Assembly: GCA_025041195.1 (NCBI GenBank) | Contig: JAKCFM010000001.1 | Location: forward strand, 186,001-250,000 | Source: Halobacteriales archaeon YIM A00013 | GTDB taxonomy: Archaea > Halobacteriota > Halobacteria > Halobacteriales > Haloarculaceae | Direction of reading: 5' to 3' | DNA length: 64,000 bases | Part shown: positions 1 through 7,848 of the stretch, one piece after another | Layout of the letters: the number at the start of each line of letters is the position of its first letter | How positions within the stretch are numbered: the first letter of the stretch is position 1 | Program-made: the position numbers and the translations under genes | The notes under the pieces: model-generated | The model's database searches: none | Seen by the model: only the letters and a program-made list of their open reading frames with translations | What the model was told of the DNA's origin: nothing

Positions 1-1
1 T

Positions 2-817
2 GAGCTTGCCGGCACTGTTGACGAGCTGGTCGCAGCCAGCGACGTGGTCGTTGATGCCTGTCCGTCCGGGATTGGTGCCGAGAACAAATCGCTGTATGCA
101 GAACACGACACGCCTGCGCTCTATCAGGGCGGCGAGGACGCCGATCTCGTTGATGTGAGTTTCAATGCGCGGTCGAACTACGACGCCGCGATCGGCGCGG
201 ACCACGTTCGGGTTGTGTCCTGTAACACGACGGGGCTTTCCCGACTGCTCGCGCCGCTGGAGTCGGCGTATGGCGTTGAAAAGGCGCGCGTGACGCTCGT
301 GCGCCGTGGTGGCGACCCGGGACAGACCGGCCGCGGGCCGATCAACGACATTCTACCGAATCCCGTGACGCTGCCGTCTCACCACGGACCGGATGTCAAC
401 ACGATCTTCCCCGAGCTCGACATCGACACCCTGGGGATGAAAGTGCCGGCCACGCTGATGCACACCCACAGCGTCAACGTCACGCTTGAGACGGTGCCGG
501 ACGAGGCGGACGTGCGGGAGCTTTTGGCGGACGAATCCCGGCTGTTTTGCATCAAGCCGTCGATGGCGATTGATGGCTCGGGCAAGCTAAAGGAGTATGC
601 CCACGACGTGGGGCGTCCGCGTGGCGATCTCTGGGAGAACTGCATCTGGGAGGAGTCGATCAGTATCGAGGGCGACGACCTCTACTGCTTCCAGGCGATC
701 CACCAGGAGAGCGACGTCGTTCCGGAGAACATCGATGCGATCCGTGCGGTCACCGGCGCAGCCGATGCAGACGAGAGCATCGCGCGGACGAACGAAGCGA
801 TGGGAATGGGGTTGTAA
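2..817 (+). CDS. gap: Type II glyceraldehyde-3-phosphate dehydrogenase, C-terminal part
   Basis: This is the end of the archaeal type II phosphorylating GAPDH, which interconverts glyceraldehyde 3-phosphate and 1,3-bisphosphoglycerate in the cytoplasm using NAD(P). The reading frame is already open at base 2, so the N-terminal Rossmann nucleotide-binding region lies outside the window. The visible part holds the nucleophile motif SCNTTGL (about residue 66 of the visible stretch), the upstream DACPSGIG segment and a histidine-rich MHTHSVN stretch, all typical of the archaeal enzyme. In haloarchaea this form usually serves gluconeogenesis, which is family knowledge and not shown here. It ends at a TAA and is followed by a long A+T-rich gap that marks a change in base composition. 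Confidence 0.93.
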   Translation, partial: ELAGTVDELVAASDVVVDACPSGIGAENKSLYAEHDTPALYQGGEDADLVDVSFNARSNYDAAIGADHVRVVSCNTTGLSRLLAPLESAYGVEKARVTLVRRGGDPGQTGRGPINDILPNPVTLPSHHGPDVNTIFPELDIDTLGMKVPATLMHTHSVNVTLETVPDEADVRELLADESRLFCIKPSMAIDGSGKLKEYAHDVGRPRGDLWENCIWEESISIEGDDLYCFQAIHQESDVVPENIDAIRAVTGAADADESIARTNEAMGMGL

Positions 818-1237
818 GGCCTCAATCGCTGGCCAACTTCTTCTCAGCACGTGCTCGTTTCAGTGATCCACGCTCTAAGATCGTTGATGACGGTTTCTGT
901 GACGTTCCCACCGAAATAGCAAATTAGATCAGAGTAAGCGAAGCCAACAACGAACCTTCCCTAAATTCTCTGTTGCCTTAGTCCATATTCTAATCGGTGG
1001 ATGGAATCCCACAGCCAATCACGAGCGACCAAACGGCGTCAGACCTGCGCTAATGAGTTAATACGAAAAAATTCATAGCGGGCACAATTGCGTGTGACAC
1101 CCCTGCAGTGCACGAGGCCAGCGCATCCCTCGTGCAATTAATCCATGAACCACATGTGGTATAAATCTTATGAACTTATTTTATTAATTTTATATTTTAG
1201 ATGAAACTATTTGCTAAAGGGCTATCACTGACGTTGC
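818..1237. other. A+T-rich intergenic segment with palindromes and an orphan TATA box
   Basis: No convincing gene is seen in these 420 bases. At 1109-1136 there is a perfect 9-base inverted repeat (TGCACGAGG / CCTCGTGCA) with a 10-base loop. At 1149-1160 there is a perfect 12-base palindrome, ACCACATGTGGT, whose last base is also the first base of the TATA-box-like TATAAAT on the + strand (1160-1166). A very short reading frame follows at 1201-1245 (MKLFAKGLSLTLLS) that looks like the beginning of a signal peptide but stops after 14 codons. The segment marks the change from core genes to an A+T-richer accessory stretch. Confidence 0.55.
1149..1166 (+). promoter_or_regulatory. Perfect palindrome abutting a TATA-like box
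   Basis: ACCACATGTGGT reads identically on both strands and shares its final T with TATAAAT. A protein bound here would compete with TBP/TFB assembly, so it has the geometry of a repressor operator. The only + strand frame behind it is the 14-codon 1201-1245 peptide; the next real gene on that side is on the opposite strand. Function is inferred from position only. Confidence 0.4.
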
Positions 1238-1691
1238 TCAGTTGAGGAGCACCGCCGCTAAATGCGGTCGCTGGAGTCTGAATCCAGCCACTGTGTACTG
1301 TGATAGTAGAACTTCTTCACGATGAAGTCTCTCCTCAATGGATTCAATGGGTTGACCCCTGAGCTGGGCCTCAAACGACTCTATCAGATTATCATCAGCG
1401 ATTACCTGCTCAAGGGTTCCACCCTTACTCTCACTAAATTGATATATAATACTATCTTCAAACAGCAGTCGTCCTGTGGTATTTCCGTCTTCTTTGATGA
1501 TCGACCGACCTTGCGGCTGAGGTGGGCGATCAATTAAATTTGGAGGTATTGACTGGTGGAACATGACCCGACACCGACGACACGATACCTCTGTTGTATG
1601 AGGTCCACGCTGTCGGATTCTGAGGGCATCCGTTAGATTAAACGGGTATTCGCAATCCGGGCAGACAAAACCTAGTGGGGGAACTATTCAT
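1238..1691 (-). pseudogene. Small zinc-ribbon protein gene interrupted by a one-base frameshift
   Basis: The main open frame (from 1564 down to 1238) begins in the middle of a protein. Reading upstream in that frame gives CPDC and CRRC motifs, a complete four-cysteine zinc ribbon, but no start codon before a stop. The natural start is the ATG at 1691-1689, which overlaps the TGA of the upstream gene as ATGA and lies one frame away. Removing one base from the run of five Cs (five Gs at 1677-1681 on the given strand) joins the two into a protein of about 150 residues beginning MNSSPLGFVCPDC. The rest is acidic and glutamine/glutamate rich with no recognised domain. Either this is a genuine frameshift (decay or recoding) or a homopolymer sequencing error. 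Function unknown; the neighbours are also small cysteine-pair proteins. Confidence 0.6.
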
Positions 1692-2050
1692 GAAATCTCC
1701 TTCAGGATATCTCCAATTATATACTCAAATTGGTCGTTTCGAAACCACTGCTCGTCTCCGATTGTGGATTTCAGATGTACACCAACTGAACGATTCTCCA
1801 TTGGATCATAAAGCTGATCGATTTTGAGCCCTGCCTTTCTAGCCGGTCCTGGTGTTCTGTTATTGAGGATTGTCCACCTGTACCCTTCAGATCCTTTAAA
1901 TCTATCACCGATCGCATAATTTACAACAGGCATCAACTCCACTGATCCCCAGAGCTGTTTTCCGCAATTTCCACATTCAGCCTCGATTTCAACCACCGAT
2001 TTATCCAACTTGACATCACTAATTCTTTCGGCCTCGTGGTCACAGGTCAT
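1688..2050 (-). CDS. Hypothetical zinc-ribbon-like protein (120 aa)
   Basis: No family is recognised. The N-terminus has a CDH pair followed about 25 residues later by CGNC, a plausible zinc-binding knuckle, and the remainder (RWTILNN, DQLYDP, EQWFRND) is globular and moderately charged without membrane segments. A longer start at 2068 is possible, but the ATG at 2050 is preceded by GGAGG with six bases between, so I use it. That start overlaps the end of the upstream gene (ATGACCTGTGA), and its own stop overlaps the ATG of the following zinc-ribbon gene. The three genes therefore look translationally coupled. The A+T content is higher than in the flanking core genes. Function unknown. Confidence 0.6.
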   Translation of the reverse strand: MTCDHEAERISDVKLDKSVVEIEAECGNCGKQLWGSVELMPVVNYAIGDRFKGSEGYRWTILNNRTPGPARKAGLKIDQLYDPMENRSVGVHLKSTIGDEQWFRNDQFEYIIGDILKEIS

Positions 2051-2279
2051 TGATTGCCTCCTGGTCAATCACGACGATCCAGTTGCAGCCAATACATCGA
2101 AATACCGTGTTTTCGAAATTCCTTGGATTGCCATTAAGGGGGGTCCGACAACCAAAATGAGGGCAAACTGCTGCACCAAATACAGTATCATGGTTTTCAA
2201 CCATCGGGTGGTCAGTTGTAATCGTTCGGCAGCGATGCGCTTCGCTGATTTCTGTTCTGATAGTGTCACTACTCATTGT
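2040..2279 (-). CDS. Hypothetical zinc-ribbon protein (79 aa)
   Basis: First of the three overlapping small genes. The protein contains CPHFGC and, about 20 residues on, CIGC, which together form a four-cysteine zinc ribbon in its C-terminal half. A longer frame reaches 2384 and would add a hydrophobic N-terminus, but its extra residues look like translated promoter DNA, so the ATG at 2279 (MSSDT) is preferred; there is no clear ribosome-binding site for either. It overlaps the next gene by 11 bases. The role is unknown; zinc ribbons of this size in haloarchaea can be nucleic-acid or protein binding, which is only a general expectation. Confidence 0.5.
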   Translation of the reverse strand, partial: TMSSDTIRTEISEAHRCRTITTDHPMVENHDTVFGAAVCPHFGCRTPLNGNPRNFENTVFRCIGCNWIVVIDQEAINDL

Positions 2280-2562
2280 CAAATTCTTCTGGAGGGATGG
2301 CCCGGCATGATCCACCACCAATATGATTGATACCGAGATTAGCATCCAAATTGGCGGATACTGACAAATTATCACACGATTCATTTCGGATTGGTACCGT
2401 CATTCTTGTTTCACTATCCTACACTCGACGGTATAATACAAAAGTATTTCCTAGCAATTCTGAACATTAGAGTATATTTGGCGATATAGTAGAATTTGAG
2501 AAATAACTCTAAATATTCAGTCTACACACAAAATTCTTCAGTGTGGTTGTCATTGTCCCAAT

Positions 2563-3528
2563 ATGGCCACGCCTCCGGAGTATCCGAGTCAAGCCATCAT
2601 CAAGGCTGGGGAGATTACCCAATCCTTCAAACCAAAACGACTAGCCTCATTGGCATTTGTGGAAGACAACACCTTAGAAACACAACGAGAGATAGCAACG
2701 GCTCTTGATTGTTCCCCTCCAACGGTGTCGAATCATCTCAAGATGTACGCCGAGCTTCCGATCCCAATAATCAACCGGTCAGGACCGTCAATTACTCCGG
2801 CGGGTCATCAGCTCATAGGTTATCTAAATGATTACATGGCTGAACTCGGGACAGACTTTGATACTATCGACTGGAAAAACCCCGATGACTTGGCTACGAT
2901 CAATGAGTGTCTAGTTCCCCTCCATAACTCGCGCGGACCATTGCTATCTCTTGTTATCTATTCTATTGGGGTTCGAAATTCAGCTGGAAAAACACTTGAT
3001 CTCTTGCATGCTCCAGAACCTGTACGTATCTCCCCTGTCGTCAACGATGTGAAAAACATCCAACAGAAGAGAGGAGAGACAGCTTCTCGCGAACAAATTC
3101 GGTGGCGTTTAACCAATTTAGAGAACGCCGGATGCATCACAGTTAGCGACAAGACTATCTCAATCACTGATAAAGGGGAAGCCCAGGTTCGGCTTTTCGA
3201 ACATATTCTGGGTCTCCTAGAACATGACAGTGAGGACGGTGACCCATATATTGAATCACAGCCAAATCATGCTGCATCGTCCAATAGCATCTCTATAGAT
3301 GATGGAATCCCAATTAACTTTGAAGTTAAATCTAATGCATCCTTTGTACCAGAGTATCAGCTAGCAGATAATGTGTCCATTGCACTCAAAGAAACAATGA
3401 CCGTGGACGAATTTGTAGAGATAGCGGCTCAACTCCGGAGACAGTACCACGGAAATGAACAAATGCAATTACGGTGGCTTATCCAAGAGCAAGAAAGCGA
3501 ATTGGAAGATCATAAGTTATTAGAATAG
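2563..3528 (+). CDS. Winged-helix transcriptional regulator with two HTH-like regions
   Basis: A 321-residue protein with a helix-turn-helix near residues 45-65 (TQREIATALDCSPPTVSNH is a typical recognition pattern) and a second winged-helix-like region near residues 165-215 (REQIRWRLTNLENAG followed by a short beta wing and ITDKGEAQ). This double arrangement recalls haloarchaeal MarR/PadR-like regulators, though no specific family is identified. The C-terminal third is acidic, with a helical segment rich in Q, R and E. A TATA-like TCTAAATATTC lies about 50 bases upstream. The gene converges on the unknown Tat-signal protein gene, overlapping it by 19 bases tail to tail, so it could regulate neighbours of the A+T-rich segment. 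That link is inference. Confidence 0.7.
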   Translation: MATPPEYPSQAIIKAGEITQSFKPKRLASLAFVEDNTLETQREIATALDCSPPTVSNHLKMYAELPIPIINRSGPSITPAGHQLIGYLNDYMAELGTDFDTIDWKNPDDLATINECLVPLHNSRGPLLSLVIYSIGVRNSAGKTLDLLHAPEPVRISPVVNDVKNIQQKRGETASREQIRWRLTNLENAGCITVSDKTISITDKGEAQVRLFEHILGLLEHDSEDGDPYIESQPNHAASSNSISIDDGIPINFEVKSNASFVPEYQLADNVSIALKETMTVDEFVEIAAQLRRQYHGNEQMQLRWLIQEQESELEDHKLLE

Positions 3529-4997
3529 TTCGTTCGTTCCCGATTAAGAACTTGATACCATCCGTTTCCTTCGCCACCACGCCTGAAATTTCCACGTTTC
3601 CTGAAACCCAGGATCTCTGGATCAGGGATAGAGACTGGTTGAAGTCGGCGTTGAAGCTTTACCGCTCTATGGTAAATCCCATCTTCATTATATCGATGAT
3701 GGGGGTCCATTTTGACAGTCGCCGCAGTAAACAGTGCAGTTGGAGAGAATCGGTCGGATTCAGCAAGTTCTCGAAGATCTCGTGAATAGTTAGATAGATC
3801 TGCAGCTCGTTCAAGTTGATTTACAGTATCAGTAAGTGAAGTTGTAACTTCTTCAGTTTCTTCGATTAAACGCTCAGCTTGATATTGAATATGTTCAGGT
3901 CGATTGTCTTTTGATTCCTTCTCAAGATATCCGAGAACTTCTTGAGTTTCCGCGACGATCGAATTGGGGTTCCAACGTTGACCGTTTAATCCGTGCGTTC
4001 CTGTTAGGAGATTCGGGAATAGAGGGGCGGCTAATCGACCCCCGAGAAGATACCAATCCTCATTCTGTATTCCAGTTGTTTCCTTCGCAATTGTAGTTAT
4101 TTTAGATAATTTTTCATGAATTATATTGGCTCGTTTCCGCGATGGTCTCACAATTTGATGGATTGTGTTACTATTTGATGATACTCTAAGTTTATCCTCA
4201 TCAATGTCGAACTTACTTGCTTGAATAATTTTACTAATACCCTCTTCCTCGCCCTGGCCAAGTACTCCAACAATATTACTATCGGAGTGTCGATCAAGGG
4301 AAGCTCTCACTTCTAAGGCAGCAATATATTGCCCAAATGCGTCCTTATTAAACTGCCTCGGATCTTCAACTCCCTTACTCATCTTTCGGTGATAGGTGGA
4401 TAGCTCTTGACGTTTTTCAAGATTTATTCCCCAGCTGCCGAGTGCAGATCTAAGCGACCGTTGATAATCTCCCCTTGTAAACTTTGAGACGTTATCAAGC
4501 GCAATCTGTGTGGACTCACGATTACGGTGGTCTGGAAGGTTCTTCAACTTCGTTTGATATCGGTGTAGATTCCGTTTCTGAGAGGCAATCGAATAGTGTC
4601 GAGTATAATCAATTTCCTGAATTATCCCCCGCTGAATGAGAGTTTCAGTGATTGACTTCCGTATTTGAACTTCTCGGTTATCGCGTTCTCTCACAGCTTG
4701 CCCTCGTAATCGTTCGAGATCGTAGATGTCAATTAGAATTAATGGGGGGTTAGATTGGTTAAGAAGAGTTGAAAGATGGATAAATAATGTTGTGAAAGCC
4801 AGACCAGGAAGCGTGACGTATGCATTTCTTTTCATAGTTGTATGTCTTCTATCGATACGTTGCTTTTGTCCTCCTTCAGTATTATCGATATATGATTTTG
4901 TCTCTGCGAAAATTGTTCGCCTAAGCTGAGTGATGCTATTTGCACCTATAGTTCCGCCCAAAAAATTTTTGATCAATTCTCTGCGAGTTGATACCAT
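3510..4997 (-). CDS. Unknown-family protein with twin-arginine start (copy A, 495 aa)
   Basis: The protein begins with an adjacent arginine pair at residues 5-6 followed by a short apolar stretch (LIKNFLGGTIGANSI), resembling a weak Tat signal. I recognise no catalytic family. It clearly matches the product of 53214-54689 along its length: a PG-containing apolar segment, DLERLRGQ versus DWDRLRGR, GIIQEIDY versus GLIRCVDY, QRSLRSALG versus QESLRRTLD, the identical LSNYSRDL near residues 410-417, and a C-terminal RG-F-R...WYQ ending. The middle is helical, charged and partly coiled-coil-like. Base composition is much A+T-richer than that of copy B, suggesting separate histories or import. A TATA-like TCTATATTC lies about 30 bases before the ATG. 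Possible roles such as a surface or secreted protein are guesses. Confidence 0.7.
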   Translation of the reverse strand: MVSTRRELIKNFLGGTIGANSITQLRRTIFAETKSYIDNTEGGQKQRIDRRHTTMKRNAYVTLPGLAFTTLFIHLSTLLNQSNPPLILIDIYDLERLRGQAVRERDNREVQIRKSITETLIQRGIIQEIDYTRHYSIASQKRNLHRYQTKLKNLPDHRNRESTQIALDNVSKFTRGDYQRSLRSALGSWGINLEKRQELSTYHRKMSKGVEDPRQFNKDAFGQYIAALEVRASLDRHSDSNIVGVLGQGEEEGISKIIQASKFDIDEDKLRVSSNSNTIHQIVRPSRKRANIIHEKLSKITTIAKETTGIQNEDWYLLGGRLAAPLFPNLLTGTHGLNGQRWNPNSIVAETQEVLGYLEKESKDNRPEHIQYQAERLIEETEEVTTSLTDTVNQLERAADLSNYSRDLRELAESDRFSPTALFTAATVKMDPHHRYNEDGIYHRAVKLQRRLQPVSIPDPEILGFRKRGNFRRGGEGNGWYQVLNRERTNYSNNL

Positions 4998-5060
4998 GGC
5001 AGATTATAGCACAAGAATATAGATAATGATAGCGGTAATCAAAGCAATAAGCAAATGTAT

Positions 5061-5067
5061 TTTATAC
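5061..5067 (+). promoter_or_regulatory. TATA-like box of the methyltransferase gene
   Basis: TTTATAC lies 27-33 bases before the ATG at 5094. That spacing puts transcription initiation almost at the start codon, so the message is probably leaderless, as is common in haloarchaea. Confidence 0.5.
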
Positions 5068-5093
5068 TTTTAGAATAATAATGTAGATGTTCA

Positions 5094-5762
5094 ATGGGAT
5101 CGATTGTTTCAAAAGATATAACTAAATTTTTACAAAGAGTAGGCCCAGATCCAGATAGCGTAATAAAGGACATGGAAACGTATGCTGACGAGAATGACTT
5201 TCCAATCGTTGGTTCAGCTGTGGGCGGATGGCTTTGTCAACTCACACAGCTCAGTGAATCTCGTTCAATATTTGAGTTTGGGTCGGGCTTTGGCTATTCT
5301 GCCTACTGGTTTTCACGCGCTCTTCCCGACAACGGTCAAATCGTACTCACGGACCACGACGCACAAAATCTCAACAAGGCAGAGACGTTTTTCGATCGAA
5401 GCGATTTCGAGGGCAGCGTCCATTTCGAGCACGGCGACGCGATTGAGACGGTCCAACAGTATAGCGGTCCCTTCGACATAGTACTACTCGATAACGAAAA
5501 AGATCGCTACAAAGAGGCATTCGAATCTGTTCGCGAGAAAGTCGCTCCCGGTGGCCTCGTCATCACAGATAACTCAATGATGACGACAATAACGGTTGAC
5601 TTTGAAGAACTACACGCCCTTGTGCGAGGAGAGGACATTGAGACGCACAAAAACACAACAGGGATTGCTGAACTATACGAAGCAATTGGACGTGATCCAG
5701 CTTTCGACACTACTGTACTGCCAATCGGCGATGGTGTAGCTGTTAGCTACAAAAACAGCTGA
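5094..5762 (+). CDS. SAM-dependent O-methyltransferase family protein
   Basis: A 222-residue class I methyltransferase of the caffeoyl-CoA/catechol O-methyltransferase-like group. The SAM-binding glycine motif is FEFGSGFGYSAYW near residues 61-73, followed by the acidic residues of motif II (VLTDHDAQN), motif III (HGDAIET) and motif IV (DIVLLDNEKDRY). The later GGLVITDN stretch matches the usual post-motif strand. The substrate cannot be told from sequence. The N-terminal third is A+T-rich like the upstream accessory segment, whereas the later part matches the core genes. It stands alone, with its own TATA-like box and a downstream hairpin. Confidence 0.85.
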   Translation: MGSIVSKDITKFLQRVGPDPDSVIKDMETYADENDFPIVGSAVGGWLCQLTQLSESRSIFEFGSGFGYSAYWFSRALPDNGQIVLTDHDAQNLNKAETFFDRSDFEGSVHFEHGDAIETVQQYSGPFDIVLLDNEKDRYKEAFESVREKVAPGGLVITDNSMMTTITVDFEELHALVRGEDIETHKNTTGIAELYEAIGRDPAFDTTVLPIGDGVAVSYKNS

Positions 5763-5773
5763 GATCGAGAGCG

Positions 5774-5797
5774 ATTGTCACCGCGATAGGTGGCAAT
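5774..5797 (+). terminator. Hairpin after the methyltransferase gene
   Basis: ATTGTCACC (5774-5782) pairs with GGTGGCAAT (5789-5797) to give a nine-pair stem including one G-U, with a six-base loop, 12 bases after the stop codon. No long T run follows directly, so it may be a transcript-end or stability element rather than a classical terminator. Confidence 0.4.
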
Positions 5798-5930
5798 TCC
5801 AAGTATACCACGTCCGGTGTTCCCACATCTCATATATTTTATCCAAGCAAAATTTATTTTAATTTAATGGGGGCGGTTGAAAGGGTCGCGTTCAGAAGGC
5901 TTTTGATCACACGGAGCTTCAGGTTTAATC

Positions 5931-6317
5931 ATGGGATCGCGCGACCGGGACCCGTTCGACGACATCTTCAACGAGCTCAGTCGGATGATGGACGAGATGA
6001 TGGGTGGCAATTTCGACATGCATGTCGAAAATGGTGACTCAGGCTTTGGGACGGACGTTCACCTCACCACCCAGACCGACGACGACCACGTCTACGTCAT
6101 CGCCGATCTGCCAGGAATTGACAAAGAGGCGATCGACGTGAAATGCGATGGGAAGACGTTGACCATCTCGGCCAGCACGGAGCACCGGGAGTATGAAGAA
6201 CAGCTTCGTCTCCCCGTCTCGGTGGATGAACACGCAGCCAGCGCAACGTTCAACAACAACATCCTGGAGATACAGTTCGAACGCAACGACTCCTCGGCCA
6301 ACATCAACGTGGAATAA
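5931..6317 (+). CDS. Hsp20 / alpha-crystallin family small heat-shock protein
   Basis: A 128-residue protein with an acidic, methionine-rich N-terminus followed by an alpha-crystallin domain (residues about 42-118): VIADLPGIDKEAIDVK is the typical beta-strand start, and LTISAS, LPVSVDE and ILEIQFER follow in the family order. Such proteins hold unfolding proteins and need no ATP. Haloarchaea carry several copies, some linked to gas vesicles, but no gas-vesicle genes lie nearby. The ATG at 5931 is the first good start. It converges on the M29 aminopeptidase gene with only three bases between their stops. Confidence 0.9.
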   Translation: MGSRDRDPFDDIFNELSRMMDEMMGGNFDMHVENGDSGFGTDVHLTTQTDDDHVYVIADLPGIDKEAIDVKCDGKTLTISASTEHREYEEQLRLPVSVDEHAASATFNNNILEIQFERNDSSANINVE

Positions 6318-6320
6318 CGC

Positions 6321-7403
6321 CTACGACAACTGGAACTGTCCGTTTTTGAGCACCGTCTCACCATCAATACTGAGCGATGCATCCGTGCTCATATCCACGA
6401 GCATATCCACGTGGACCGCGCTGTCGTTGCCGTCTTCATCGGCCGGAAGACACGCATCATACGCTCGCCCGAGCGCCAGATGGATCGTCTCGCTCATTTT
6501 CTCATCGAACAGGATGTTATCGGTGAACTGGTCGATTCCGTCGTTCATTCCAATTCCCAGTTCGCCGAGCCGTCGCGCCCCGGGATCAGTTTCTAGAATC
6601 GTCTCAAGCAACTCGACGTTGTCCGCGTCGTAGTCGGTCACCTCGCCGTCCTCGAACGTGAGCTCGACGGTCTCGAACCGCTCGCCGGCGTAGGTCAACG
6701 GCAGATCGAACACGACAGTCCCTTCGGTCGCCGTGGGAGCAGTAAACACCTCCCCTGACGGAAGATTGTGGGAGTCATAGTCCACCGAAGCCGCGCTGTT
6801 GATTGCGGTCCGGTTCGCAATCGAGAGAGTGAGGTCCGTTCCTGCGCCCGTTTGAATGCGGACGGTCTCGCCCGCATCGAGCGCGGATTTGAGCTGTGCC
6901 ATCTCGGAGGCGAGTGCTGCCCAGTCGCGCAGAATGGCGTCGTAAACGAACTCCTGATAGGCTGCAAACGACATCCCGGCCTGTTGGGCGAGCGCCCGCG
7001 TCGGATGGATCGTCGACACCCAGTCGGTGTCGAGCCGCGCTTCTCGAATTGGTGCCCTGGCGGTGGCGTAGGCCTGCTGTGTTGCATCCGTGATATCGCT
7101 GGCCTCGCTGGTGTTCGTCGGTCCGCGGAGACTCAACACCACGTCTGCGTGTTCGTACAGCTGCTGCTCGTATTCGGGCGCAGCAGCGAACTCCTCGTCA
7201 TGCGCACGGAGATACGCTCGGGATATCTCGCTCGATGCGGCGAGTGTGAGCATGTTTGCGCCGCGCTCGCCGAGCTCGTTCGCCACAGCAACCGCCAGCT
7301 CGTGTGCCCCATCGCCAACCAGAACGACAACGTCATCGCCGGCCTCGACGCCTGCGCTCCACTCCGTGAGTATCCGTGCGTGTTCTCGAATTCGCTCGTC
7401 CAT
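6321..7403 (-). CDS. M29 family aminopeptidase
   Basis: A 360-residue metallopeptidase of the thermophilic aminopeptidase (M29, AmpS/AmpT) family, removing N-terminal amino acids in the cytoplasm. The expected metal and active-site motifs are present in order: LPSGEVF near residue 215 supplies a metal-ligand glutamate, GELGIGMN follows near 282, the FDEKMSETIHLALG block carries a glutamate and a histidine near 299-312, and the late HVDMLVDM holds the final ligands. Length matches the family. It has no signal peptide. The gene is single, with its promoter side facing a small Tat-signal gene on the other strand. Confidence 0.92.
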   Translation of the reverse strand: MDERIREHARILTEWSAGVEAGDDVVVLVGDGAHELAVAVANELGERGANMLTLAASSEISRAYLRAHDEEFAAAPEYEQQLYEHADVVLSLRGPTNTSEASDITDATQQAYATARAPIREARLDTDWVSTIHPTRALAQQAGMSFAAYQEFVYDAILRDWAALASEMAQLKSALDAGETVRIQTGAGTDLTLSIANRTAINSAASVDYDSHNLPSGEVFTAPTATEGTVVFDLPLTYAGERFETVELTFEDGEVTDYDADNVELLETILETDPGARRLGELGIGMNDGIDQFTDNILFDEKMSETIHLALGRAYDACLPADEDGNDSAVHVDMLVDMSTDASLSIDGETVLKNGQFQLS

Positions 7404-7523
7404 GACGGTGTGAGCCGATTGCCCGCCCTAACGATTGCGGATCGGACTGCTTGTGCTGGTGTGATGGTCGCGTGATGGCTTGGCAAACGCTGAAGAGGAC
7501 GGCAGCTGATTGGGGGCATTATT

Positions 7524-7811
7524 ATGCGTAACAACTCCACACAAACGGTCTCTCGACGCCGGTTTGGGGCGATTATCGTCGGTGGTGGAACGATTGGCTC
7601 GGGCGCTCGTGACACCATCGCACAGCTGACCGAAACGGAGCCGCCACAGAACAGCTCCACTGGTGGTGATGACGACGCCGTCTCTCCGAATCTCCAGTTG
7701 ATGCTCGTGGCGGTGGTTGCTGGTGTGCTCTCACCGATCGTGCTCGGACTGTTGCTCTGGCGCGGTGGCACCGACACACCGGCAGACGAATCTGATGGGT
7801 CACGACGGTGA
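7524..7811 (+). CDS. Small protein with twin-arginine start and C-terminal membrane segment
   Basis: A 95-residue protein of no known family. Residues 10-25 read SRRRFGAIIVGGGTIG, which fits a Tat signal core, followed by a short acidic low-complexity linker and one strong transmembrane helix (about residues 58-78, LMLVAVVAGVLSPIVLGLLL), ending in an acidic-to-basic tail. The helix near the C-terminus could anchor the exported protein to the membrane. The ATG follows a GGGGGCATTATT leader. ubaA begins 37 bases after its stop on the same strand and may share a transcript. Function unknown. Confidence 0.65.
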   Translation: MRNNSTQTVSRRRFGAIIVGGGTIGSGARDTIAQLTETEPPQNSSTGGDDDAVSPNLQLMLVAVVAGVLSPIVLGLLLWRGGTDTPADESDGSRR

Positions 7812-7848
7812 TCCATCAGTTTATTTCGATGCAAACCAACTGACGGGT

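Noticed and set aside
2280-2384. Longer start for the first zinc-ribbon mini-gene
   Set aside because: The extra residues form a hydrophobic stretch translated from A+T-rich upstream DNA; the ATG at 2279 gives a normal soluble protein.
818-5100. Insertion sequence or provirus in the A+T-rich island
   Set aside because: No transposase or integrase motif, no terminal inverted repeats and no target duplication could be found.
6768-7475. Open frame of 235 codons on the plus strand
   Set aside because: Antisense to the M29 aminopeptidase, which has full family motifs.
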